Source of the DNA: Euleptes europaea
Taxonomy: Eukaryota; Chordata; Lepidosauria; Squamata; Sphaerodactylidae
Reading direction: 5' to 3'
Assembly: GCF_029931775.1 (NCBI RefSeq)
Contig: NC_079312.1
Coordinates: 16,499,821-16,563,820 of the forward strand
DNA: 64,000 nucleotides
The notes below the pieces were generated by a model that was not told the origin of the DNA, did not search any database, and saw only the letters and a program-made list of their open reading frames with translations. Below are positions 37,316 through 49,700 of this stretch, piece after piece. Every line of letters starts with the position of its first letter. Position 1 is the first letter of the stretch. The translations under genes were made by a program, and so were the position numbers.

Positions 37316-37753
37316 ATGGCGGCCGGGGGTCTCGTCCAGGAGCTGTGCGAGGAAGCCTCTTGCTCCGTCTGCCTGGACTACTTCAGGGACCCGGTGACCA
37401 TTGCAGAGTGCGGCCACAACTTTTGCCGCGCCTGCCTGACCCGCAGCTGGGGGGCGTCTAGGGCAGAAACGTCCTGCCCCCAGTGCAGAGGGAGAGCGCA
37501 GGAAGGGACCCTCCGGCCCAACCAGCAGCTGGCCAACTTTGTCCAAATAGCCAAAAAATTCACCCTTCAGGAGGGAAAGGAGGCAGGTGGGAAGGGGGGA
37601 GAAGGGAAGAGGGGCGTCTGCGAGAAGCACCAAGAGCTCCTGAAGTTTTTCTGCAAGGAGGACGTCGCCCTCCTCTGCGGGGTCTGCGGCAGATCCGAGG
37701 AGCACCAAGACCACCAGGTGGTTCCTCTGGAGGAGGCTTTCCTGGAAAACAGG
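37316..37753 (+). CDS. Gene B exon 1: RING + first B-box
   Basis: [20 protein letters not shown] opens a complete C3HC4 RING ([17 protein letters not shown]), then [20 protein letters not shown] and a full B-box type 2 from [12 protein letters not shown] to HQDH. The donor AACAGG|GTAAGTG is consensus. 438 bp, phase 0. Confidence 0.95.
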
Positions 37754-40700
37754 GTAAGTGAGAAATGGGTGGAGGGAGGCTTTCTTGCATCCTTGTTGTG
37801 TGGCTTTGAACATTTCACACTGGCGCAAAGCTCTCTCACGCTTGTGGTCGTGGCCGCTTGCTGGCCTGTCACTATTAATATAATATCATATAAAATTGAT
37901 ACAATATTATATTATCCCCCCCATCACAAATTGGCTCGCAAAGCAGCAGCAAGTAATAAACGGATAAAAAAGGCGCTTGAGGAGGAAGAAGAGTTGGTTT
38001 TTACACGCCAACTTTCTCTCCCACTTAAGGGAGAATCAAACTAGCTTACAATCACCTTTCCTTCCCCACAACATTTGGATCCACCTTTGGAGGCTTGTCA
38101 TAATAACCCCCCAGGGGTGCACTTTTCAAGAAAGGAGTGGGGTGTTAGGGGGCTTCTCTGGAATGCTGCTCATGGAAGCTCAAAGCAGGTGCAGGGAGAA
38201 TGGGGTTTACCTGGAACCAGGAGTTGTGATTCATTCATTCATTGACTTCCAAATGAATTTGAGGCTTAATAAAATCTTGTGTAACCCCAGTTTCTTTCAC
38301 CAACCCCAGCTGAGGGGAGACAATATGGGACCTGGTTGATTAGTGGAGAGAGTGTATGATAAAAAAGAAACCGGGGGGGGGGGGGCCTCCAGCCCACTGG
38401 CCTCCACTTCCTCTCTTAGGGGATGGCCAGGAGGCGAAAAAGGCAACAATTCCCAGACCCTCCAATCACCGTTAACCATTTACAAACAGAAGTTAATTTA
38501 CAAGTAGGGTTTACTCCAGTGAAGAGGGGTGGGGAGTCAAAGCAGGACACCTGGATAATAAACTCAGATTAAGGGAACACAACTTAAGGTGGAAACCAAA
38601 AAGGTCTTGACCAGCCCTCCATGGTGGTGCTGCTGTTGGGGCTCTTGTCGTGGCTGCAGATCTCTGTTTCTTTGTTTTGGGCATCAGGCAACCGTGGCTG
38701 CTGGAAGAGGGAGAGTTTGCCAGAAGCACCAGGAGCCGCTGAAGCTCTTCTGCAAGGACGACAAAGCCCTCATCTGTGTGGTCTGTGACCGATCCAAGGA
38801 GCACAGAAATCATGAAACCCTTCCTCTTGAGGAGGCCTCCCAGGAGTACAAGGTGGGAAATCAACAAGGTGGAGGCTGGTGGGGAAGATCCGTGGATCCT
38901 TCCCTTCTCCTTGGTCTCTTTGTGGAAAAACTGCTTCCAGTTTCTTCCTCAGCCTCTGGGCCCAAACACCTCTTTGCTGCCTCCTTTCTGGCTTGGTGCC
39001 CCCTAAGGGCATCGCTGTCTTCCCCCCTGCTGAGGCTAAAGTGGGGTGATATGATAAAGTAGAGAGACTGACTCACTTCCTGTCTGGCTGTGTTGACGTG
39101 TGGCCAGCTGGTTGCATGGCTGAGCTATGAGGGAGGCAGCCGCCTGACCCCCAGTTTTAACCACCGCCCACCACGGCTTTCTCACGTTCAATTGCTGCCC
39201 TTGAGTTGCCTGGGGCGGGGGGAGAATATGTGCAGGTTTGGTACCTGTCTGTGTCCCCCACTTGCAAACAGTAGCTGTGAGGTAACAGTTTCAATCAGGT
39301 TTGGGGGGGGGGGAGGGCTACGCATGAAGCTGCCTTATTCTGAGTCAGACCCTTGGTCTGTCCAGGTCCACTCTTGACTGGCAGCAGCTCTCCAGGGACT
39401 CAGGTGGAGGTCAACTGCTGCCTGTTGATTTCAACTGGAGATGCTGGAGAGTAAACCTGGGACCTTCTGCATGCCAAGTGGATGCTCTCCCACTGAGCCA
39501 TGGCCCTTCCACTGCATTGTGGCACCATAAGAAATCCTTTCCCAACCCCCAGTTGTGGTTACTTCCACACAGAGTTTTCCTGCTTTCGTGTGCTCTTTCT
39601 TGACATAACATAGCCAGAGAGAGTTTGGGAAAGTGTGGAATGGAAGGTATGCATTTCCTCCACCATCCCAAATCCAGTGCCATTTACTTTCCTGCCTTCC
39701 ATTCTCACCCTCCCCCCTCAAATGAGCTTTTGTCATTTAACAAAAATTCTCGCTCCTGGGTGTATTTATACTGACTGAATATTTTTAATGCAAAAAACTC
39801 TCCTGAGGTAGGGCGTGGGGTGGACTGGTGGGCAGGAGGGTGAAGCATGGAGTACATCTCCATGCCACAAATTTCTTTGCACCTTTGCATTCTTGGTGGG
39901 TATCAGAAGAAACTGGGGCACCATCCCCATAAGGAAGCTACTACCTGTGTTCAGCATATGGGAAATGTTGTTGAAGATCTTGTTATGGACACAGGGCACT
40001 TACATTTAGTTAAGCCCTTACTTGACCATTTTGCTTCTCCTATGTTTTATAATAAACTTCTAAAAAAGGAACCAATTTCACTTTTGGGTTTCTCCTCCCC
40101 CAGGATCAGTTCTGCAACTGTCTGGAGAGGCTGAAGAAGGAGAGAAAAAGAATTGTGGCATGTAAAGCAGGCGTATTAAAGGAAAGCCAAGACTTGCTCG
40201 TAAGTGTCACTATGGCTGGGAAGTGACATAGAACTAGTATTGTGGGGGGGGGGATCAAGTAAAAATAGCAGAAAAGTCAACCCCTCGAGGCAAACATCCC
40301 CCCTCTTCCAGTTTGGAAATTCCGTGCACAGATGGTCAGTATTCAAGCAGACCAGGACTCCAAAGGTAGACTTAACACTGCAATTCTAAGCAGAGTTGTA
40401 CCCAGGCAGTGGGGCTAAGGATGGTGCAGAACTGCACACCCATGGTGCCCCTGCCACTCACTGCCCTCTGACGCCCTAGGCAATCACCTAGGGCTGCCCT
40501 GTGAGTTGGCTGCCCCTGGTTGTTCATCCAGATCTAGAACGTTTTGTTTTGTTATTGAGTGTTTTTGTTTAGAGCAGAATCAGTTGACTCTCCAAGGTGC
40601 TCTGTGCTTTGGGGTAAATCCTGGGCAATAAACCTATGTGTTGATTCTCCATTTGTGTGCATCCACCAACAATGCAAGCCAGGAGAAGTCCCTGAAAAGA

Positions 40701-43700
40701 GATGAGGGTTCTCCCCCCCCCCACCAAGAAATGCTGGGTAGAAGTGCTGATAAGTGCTCCAACAATCACGAACTGGGCCAAGGATTGTTCAGCCATTCTA
40801 AGTGGGAAAGTACTTGGAATACTCAGTAGCGTGTTGATCTTTTCTCCTGCGGTTTTTTCTTGCCCAAAATGCAGCCAGGGAGACCAAGGGAGGGGAAGGG
40901 GCTTCTCAGTTCTTTTCTCCGCAGTGGTATTTCTACTCAAACATCATATATTTTCACCTTTTGGGAAGTGGGGGGTCAGCATATGGAATGTCTTTTTTGG
41001 GGGAAACAAATGGACTCAAGAAGTCCCTTCTACTCTCTGCTGCAGACATCGTCCTCTGTGGCTGAAAGAACCTCCCCAGTAGTTGGAGTGAGATGTACTT
41101 TGGCCCTCAGCATGGGTCCATGGGAATCTTTCCTTTTCCCTGCCAAATGTTGAGGAGATCTCTGTGAAAGGCCAAAGTGCCCTTCTGATAGTAATCTCCT
41201 AAAGTCGATCTTCCACTGCAAAGACCAGCTGTGTTTGTTATGTTGACCTGATTTCCTTTTCTTTATATCTCAGAAGCAAACCACAGGAGAGAAGCAAGAG
41301 ACGGTAGCCAAGTTCAGGCAACTACACTCATTTCTGGAGGAACAAGAGAAACTTCTTCTGGCCCAGATGGAAGAGGTGGAGAAGGAGGTGGCAAGAAACA
41401 GGGTCCAGCACCTGGTCAAACTCTCTGAGGCTCTTTCCTCTCTGGACAACCTCATCCAGGAGATGGAGGAGAAGAGTCAGCAGCCGGCCAGTGAACTCCT
41501 GCAGGTAAGAGAGTGGCAGGAACAGCCCAGGCTCCCCTTTGGGAGGAGGCTGCCTCCAAACTCTTTCTGTGCCTCCTTCTCTTAGGCAGGAAGCAAACAA
41601 GCCCCGTTTGTGTTTCTAGCAAGTTTTAATCTCCGTGCATGGGCTGCTTTCCCCTCTGCCTCATTACATCTCCAGCCAGGAGCAGGCTGCAAGAAACTAT
41701 CAAGCAGCCATGCAAATTCCACCCCCTGGAAATGCCGCGTTTTTGTGTGTCTGGGGAACTACATTCAAGTCATACCAACCACCAGAAACGAGGGTCATAG
41801 GCAAGATATTTACAGCAAGATTTAAAAGGAGGATGTGCATGTTGGGGTGAATGTAGCTCATACTTGTTGCTTGAAGATTGGTGCATAAAAATGAATGCAC
41901 GCACACAAAAGCAGCAACAAATGGTAGAGGAATGGCATCCGCACACCCGTTGCTGGCACTGCTGTGCCTGCTACTGCCAACCCGTCACTTATGTGCAGTT
42001 GTGACGGCCTTTGTGCCCAGACCCCTCTTTCCTGGCTGAGTCGTGTTGCTGTGCTGCAGGGAAAAGGGGGGAAGCCTTTTAAAGTGCTGAAAGGTGACAG
42101 AGTTTAGTTCTTCTCCTCTCAGTCCCTGTGGCCACCATCCCCTCCCCCCCATCTGAGGGCTTTTCTCAGGCTTTAAAGGAAAGGACAATGGCTGCAACAA
42201 GGACTTTATTTACAAGAAAATGAAAGCTGGGGACCACCATGTAGTTACAATGCTACTGGAATTTAGCTTTTTTTTTTTTTAAAGCCTGGGAAATGCTCTC
42301 CAGTGACAAGAAAGGAAATAACAGCGATGCGGGGCTGATGCAAGTGAATTGCTGTGAATGTCTCAGCATCCACAGGTGGCCACAGAAGCTTCTTGGAGGG
42401 CTTCCTGCCTTCCATGTGAGGAAAAATCCTTTTGGGAAAGTAGCCACTGTGGAATCGTCAAAGAAGATCACTAACTCTCCTCTGAAATGGCTCCACTTTG
42501 TCTTCTAATATTAACCTCACAAGGATCTTATCCCACTTTATGGAGATGCCCCCCAGCCTTTGAGCTGGGGGGTCTCCTAGCTGAACACAGGAGAAGGGCC
42601 AGAGTGCAGAATCTCCCAGGGTCTGAAGGGGTCTTCCTGGTGTGGCCTTTTAGCAACCATTGAGTTTCCTCTTCTTTCTCTCTCTCTGCCATTTTTCTTT
42701 AGGATGCCAGATGCACCTTGCAGAGGTAAGTGGTTCTTGCTCATTAACCTCCTTAACTTTGGGAGGGCTCTGGGTATCTTGTGAAGAACATGGTCCTTCA
42801 GGATGGTGGCTGAGGCCCAAGTCGGGTGCAATTGAGATCGTGGATCTCCATCCATCCGTCAGTGGCAAGCAGCTTAAACACAGAGTCTCATCAACAGGAA
42901 ATCATGAAGTAGTATTGGGGGGGTGGGTCTGGATTGACACCTAGCTGAAAAATCTCTGGAAGAGGGGTCCCCAACCTTTTTGAGGCTGCAGGCACCTTTG
43001 GGATTCCACCCTGGTGTGGTGGGCGCAGAATGGCTGGCACAAAATGGCTGCCACAGGAGGTGGAGCCAGCCACCAAATGGCTGTTACTGCTTACCTTCAG
43101 TCACTCAGTGAAGATCCTTGTGTTGTGAGAGGCAGCTGCTACCAAAGCTACATTTAAAAAAAAAAACTCCAGAAATTCAGGGTTTGAGTCTCCTCAGCTA
43201 AATTCGCTCCACAAAATGGCAGTTTGGAAACTTTATTTGGCCCGTATAATGCCTTGGTTGGCATCAGAGCTGGCTATGGGGGCACTTGAGAGGTGAATAC
43301 GGTGATGACAACCCGGCCAAATCTGATGTACTCTGGAGGGTTGGGTGAGACGACACATGAGGAAGCAGGGGTTGGTGTGTTTGTGTGCCGTGTTTCCATA
43401 AGTATTCCTGCAACCACATAGCACTTAAATGTACTGCTCCTACTCCGATTACTTCTTGGCTGTTTCCACACTGGCAGCCCTGGTAGCAACAGGGCTTCCG
43501 AAATAAAAAATTTGTCATGCTGAGCAACCCATAAAGGGGAACACACAGCTAGTGATCAGAAAATTCGCACCTCTGCTTTAAGTCTCCCCAGGTAGTTTCA
43601 GAGGAAGAATAATTGTCATGTGATATTATTGGGCTCGAAGTTTCCACGCCTCTCACCAGGGGCAAATTATTAAAAGGAACAGAAGGAAGCACACTTCCGG

Positions 43701-46700
43701 GTATGGTGATGCCATGTGACCCGTTTCCTTCCACCAGCTCTCAGCCTCACTCTTGAGAACATAAGTAGAGCCAGGTGGATGAGACCAGTGGTCCATTTAG
43801 TTCAGCATCCTGTTTCACACAGTGGCCAAGGGATGCCCCTGGATGGCCAACAAACACAGCACAGAGGCCGAGGCCCTCCCCTGCTTCTGCCTCTTAGCAG
43901 CGTTATTCAGAGGTTGGCTTTCTGTGGCTGTGAGTAAAGAAGTTTGTCCTTTTTGTCTCTGCCGAACCTATTTCTCAACACTTTCACTGAGTGCTACTGA
44001 GTTCAGGTATTACGGGAGAGGGAGAAAAAGGCGGGAAGACACTGAACCTAATTCTGCCCTCCTTTTTCTCCTCACAACATCCCTGTCTGAGAAAAAGAGG
44101 GACTGGTTTAAGGTCACCCAGTGAGCCACATGGCTGCATGTGGGATTGAACCAGGGTCCGACAGTCACAGGACACCGGAAGCTGCTGAATACTGAATCAG
44201 ACCATTGGTCCGTCAGAGTTAGTACTTTCTGCTCAGAGCGGCAGTGGCTCTCCAGGGTCTCTGGTAGAGGTCTTTCACCCCACCTAGTACCTGATCCGTT
44301 GACCTGGAGATGCCAGGGATTGAACCCAAGACCTTTTGCACGTCAAGCAGATGCTCTTCCCCTGAGCCACAATCCCTCCCCCAACTCTAACCCTAAACTC
44401 CAGAGCTCTAACCGCCCCAGCTTTCTTTTTCCTCGACTGGGCATTTGCAAGGCAGATCTGGGCAGGGGTTGTGGGGGTTGGTGTTCTGAAGGCCCAACTT
44501 GATGTTTGCTTTTTTCAGAGTCGGGTCTGGGTTCCCCTAAGCCACACAACAACTTTAGGGAATGAAGCAGAGCCTGTAGGGCCTTGAAATGCCTCTGTGG
44601 GGGAGGAAGGGCTCCCCCCCACCGCACAATTTCAGCACAGGAAAGTGGCTGGGGCGTTGACAGGAGCTCTTCCTGTAGTGGTGTTCTGAGCCCAAACAAG
44701 CTCTATTTCATTTTTTATTAACCATTCCCCTCAGCTGCTTTGTGGCTTTGTGGTCTGAGGAGCTATAGTGAGGTGGACGTTGCCCTCCAAAGAGCCCCCA
44801 TCTTGCTCTACATTCAGCCTCTGTCTCTCGGCTTTCTGCCGATTCCTTCTTCTGTTTCTCAGATCTGCCTGGGGTGTAGTGGGATTGAGAATTGGATGGA
44901 TGGTATTTTTACATGATTTTTCTCAAGGTACAAAAAAAGGGAGGTGTTTGAGGATCCAGTGGCTTTTCCCCTTGCACAGAAGTGGCGCATCTGGGACTTC
45001 TCCGATCTAAATCTATTTTTGGAGGGTATCAAGAAGCAATTCAAAGGTAATGAAGAAACGCTGCAGGGATTTCAGACTGGACATTAGCTTGGGACAGATG
45101 TGTTTTAGGCTGCTTATATTGGGATCCCCAACCTTTTTGAGCTTGGGGCCACCTTTGGAATTGAGACACAGCATGGTGGGCGCAGCCACAAAATAGATGC
45201 CACTGGAAGTGAAGCCAGCCACAAAATGACTGCTGCAACTTGTCTTCAGTCACACAGGGAAGATCATAGAATCATAGAGTTGGAAGGGACCACCAGGGTG
45301 ATGTGAGAATTTTCCAACTGAGGTGGGGGGGGGAGAATTTCCCCCCTCCTCCCTTTGGTTCGTTGTATTTGGACTTCCTGCCCACTTACTCACCAAAGCA
45401 ATGACCAGGGAAAGATAAAGATAACACAGACCGTGCACACAAGGCACCTTTCGATAATTAGAAAACTTTTACATAGAACACAACGTTATGATAGTGAACC
45501 AGACATTTATTAAGCTTACAAGAAATATAAGGCAAAGGAAACAACAATACGTAACTGAATATAACAATTAACAAGCTTACATACATTGGACATACAAACA
45601 GTTAGCAGAGATCTCTGGATCATTCCAAGAAGGAGACAGATGGCAATCAGGCCCGGGTCTCCTCCTTAGAAGGACCCCGAACTGGAATCTTGGAAGACAT
45701 TTTATCGGCTAAACTGTGTGTGAGAGAGAGGGTTTAAAACAGCCCCTCCTTGCAAATTCTCCCAAAGATGAGCTTTTCACAGCCAGATTTAAAAGGAGGA
45801 TGTGTATATTGAGGTGAACGTAGCTCATACTTGTTGCGTGCAGTTTGGTGCACAAAAATGAATGCACACACACAACGGCAGCAACCAGTGGTAGGGGAAT
45901 AGCATCCACACACCCGTTAGTGGCACTGCTGTGCCTGCTGCTGCTGCCAACCTGTCACTTATGAGCAGTTGCGATGGCATTTGTGCCCAGACCCCACCTT
46001 TCCCTGCTGAGCCATATTACAACGCTGCAGGGAAAAGGGGGAAAGCCCTTTAAAGGGCTGAAAGGTGACAGAGTTTGGCTCTTCTCCTCTCAGCCCCTGT
46101 GGGCCCAGCATCCCCCGCCCCCATCGGAGGGCTTTTCTCAAGCTTTAAAGAAAAGGGCCATGGCTAGATTGTTCTAGTGTTGTAGCATTATAATGATATG
46201 TTGCACTAATATTTGGCTTTTAATTTAAAAGCAATAAAGTGCAGGCTGCAACAAGGACTTTATTTATGCTTAGTCATCCTGACATGGCTCCTGTATTGCA
46301 TCAGCCACCTGGTCATAACCGGATCAGGCCAGCTCCCTCTAGCTCTCAAGGGACTTTCCAGGCTGAATGCATCATTACTAGATCCATCTGATCTAACCTG
46401 CACTTGTCAAACTAATCTGACAGCCTTGTAATCTTATTAAGCAAGGGCGTGTTGCATATAATAGCTGACTAAATCTCCTGTTATCACACAGTATTTCAAC
46501 ACGCAGCCACAAAAATTCCTTTTGTTATTTTTATACATATTTTTCTTATGCTCACATAGACAAATACTTCCAGTTCACAGAATCATCATTATAAACAAAG
46601 AAAATGTTTGAAGTGGAGCCTTCCTCTGTTTCTTTGATCTGCCTGGGGCGGGGAGAGATTGTGAATTGGGTGGATGGTATCTTGACATGATTTTTCTCAA

Positions 46701-49700
46701 GGTATGAAGAAAAGGAGGAGTTTGAGGATCCAGTGGCTTTTCCTCTTGCACAGAAGTGGTGCATCTGGGACTTGTCTGATCTAAATCTCTTTTTGGAGAG
46801 CATCAAGAAGCAATTCGAAGGTAATGAAGAAACCCTGCAGGGATTTCAGAATGAATGTTAGCTTGGGCTAGATGTCTTTTAGGCTGCTTATATTGGGGTC
46901 CCCAACCATTTTAAGCCCATGGTCCCCTTTGGAATTCAGACACAGCATGGTGGGCGCAGCCACAAATTAGCTTCCACTGGAAGTGGAGCCAGCCACAAAA
47001 TGGCTGCTGCAGCTTACCTTCAGTCACACAGAGAAGATTCTTCTGCTGTTGGTGGCAGAAGCTGTTAAAACAATATTTTAAAAAAGCTAACCAGCCAATC
47101 AGAAGCCTTGCTTGGCAAAAGTGCCACCTCGAGTTGGCCTTTTCATTAAATACTTGACAGACACCAATAAAGGGATTGGTGGGTGCCATGTTGGGGACCC
47201 CTGGCTTATATCATTAAAAGACACAGGAATAGGAGGAGTGTGTGTACGAATTAGGTAATTCACCGTGGAAAGTTTTCTGTTCAGATTTCTCCTGCAACTT
47301 TCGTTCTAAATTGCATTGTGTGGATTTTCTCAAAATTATTTTCTGTTGCTTTTCTCTAGTCATTTGTGTCTGTGGACTGGCAAACTGGTTGGTAGTTGTG
47401 GAATGAGCACCTAAAATGAAAGGGAAGGGAAGGAAACTGCCCTTCAGGGCATCCTCATTTAATGGAGAGACCCACCCCATCCCTTTCAGGAATACCTACC
47501 CCCTTTCTCATTGCAGCTTGTCTGTGGCCAAATTGGACCTATCGAAACTGGTCTCTTTGACTGAGTGTGAGTGTTTGCTTGAGCATGTAGTAGCTGAGCC
47601 CACAGAATAGTCTCAGGGGAACTGATAGCGCTGTCTCAAGCAGATTTACACCCTCCTAAGCCAATTTAAATCAGCAGAGTTAGAAGGGGGTAAGTCTGCT
47701 TAGGATGGCACTGCTGTATGGAATCATCAGGTGTCTGGCTTTAAGACTGAAGGTTGCTCTGTGGAGAGTGATTAAGTGTTTGATCTTGATTGGTGGGGGA
47801 GGTCTTTTTAAGGCATTAGCCTCATCCTGGCAACAGCTGGTCTTTTTGCTCTTTTAGAGAGTAGGATGGTTTTAATTGCATGTTATAAATTCAGAGCATT
47901 TTCTTTATTTTTTCCAAAATAAATTTCACTTTACAGTACAGGTGAGAGGAGCTGTGCATGTTGTGAATGCAACTTTCCTGGGAAAGAACCAAAGGCTGGA
48001 GAGATAAGGCTTTGGCAAAGAAAAGGTCTTGACCTTATTATTAAAAGAACTTCATCTTACCCATTGGGAGTCTGAAGGGGCTGTCGTTAGCATTTCAGAC
48101 ATGGGCGAGAGGTTGTCAGTCGATACAACTGCAGAACCTCTTTTTGGAAGGATCCTAAGTTTAGCTGGAGTGGACCCTTGGGCCTCAGTCCTTAGCATGC
48201 TTTCTGTGAAGTGAATCTCCAGTCACTCAAAGTGATTAGTAAAAAGAAATGTGAATATTTCCACACAAATAAAATTTGGAATCCACCCCCCAGAAGTAGG
48301 TGTTACTTAACCTTTCAGCCAAAACTTAGAAGAAATATGTACGCGTGTGCCATCAAGTCACAACCAACTTATGCAGACCCCAGAAAGAAATATTCAAGGC
48401 AAGTGAGAAGCAGAGATTTCTTTTCCCATTGCAGAATCTTTGATCTCCCAACCAAGTACCAACCCTGGTTAGCTTTTGATATCTGATGCGGTGGGGCTAT
48501 ACCATGGCACCTTCCCTCCCTGAGAGAAAAAGAGGCCATATTATTAACTGATGTTTTTGTCACAAGATTGGTGATAGGTACAAGGATCTGCTGCTCACAT
48601 TCATTTCTTTTGCTTCTTCAGACACTCTGGATTCTGGATTTTACTTGCAGAAAGGTAAATGTTTCTTCATACACCGATCAATTATTTCTTAACTAAAAAG
48701 CTTCACCTTACAATATGTGTTCTTCTACTTGGTGTTTTTCCAGAGATATCATTACTGGACGCTCTTGTTTTGTTCCTCAACATTTCTCCCTCCCTGCCAC
48801 GGCCAGTTCCTTCTTGTTCTGAGGAGGTCTGTCAGGGTGAAAGAGAAGGTGGACTCTTGAGGGGATGAACTGCCTCCTTTCACCTACCTGACGCCATGTT
48901 GAAATGACGGGAGGCCCTTGAGGACCTTTCAGAATCCTGCCCATGAGAGACCCAGACCAGGTTGGGAATCCCATTTCTCTCAGTGGATTTCTCTACCTGC
49001 TTTTCAGGTTTCCCTCATTTTCAAGGTGCTATAAATTGTGTATTGGATCCACTGGTTTGTGGAATGGCAGTGTATAAAGGCAGAAGTCCAGCGTGCCCTG
49101 GTGTTGTTTTCCACTTATTCACACATAATTTGTATTTGATGTTTGGGAGAAGAAGTGGAACTACGTGCCTGTCACTCACAAGCCTCCTCTTCAGCTCTTC
49201 CGCCTCCCCAGCTGTCACTCAGATGCACACTTCTGGGCAGGAGGAGGCTTTCTTCTGAGTATATTTTAGAGCGAATTCAGAAAGAAAGGAGATGTTTGCA
49301 GGACGAATGCTGGCTTAGATCCATTTTGCTCCCTTCTGCATAGGGTCAATTATTGGCTGCTGTTGGTCAGTTATTGTCTGTTTATATAAATAGGTTTTCA
49401 AACAGAATGGGGGTATATTGAAACATATCAGTCCTTTCCCAAAGCTTTTAGTAATGTTGCAGAACTGGTTTTTGGAGAGGTAACTCCTGGATATTGGATG
49501 TATGTGTGCGTTCAAGGCAGCAAAGTTCTACCTCACTGTAAAGTTACCTCTGCTTTAAAAAGTTTTTACCCTTTGGTGCTGCCAAACTTGCAAGCATCAG
49601 AATAGCATTTTCAAGGCTCTGCAAAATATATGTGAGGCAAGGAAACCCGTTCTTGATGCCTAAGGATGTTTGTTTCTTAGCTGAGTTCCAGAATTAAAGT

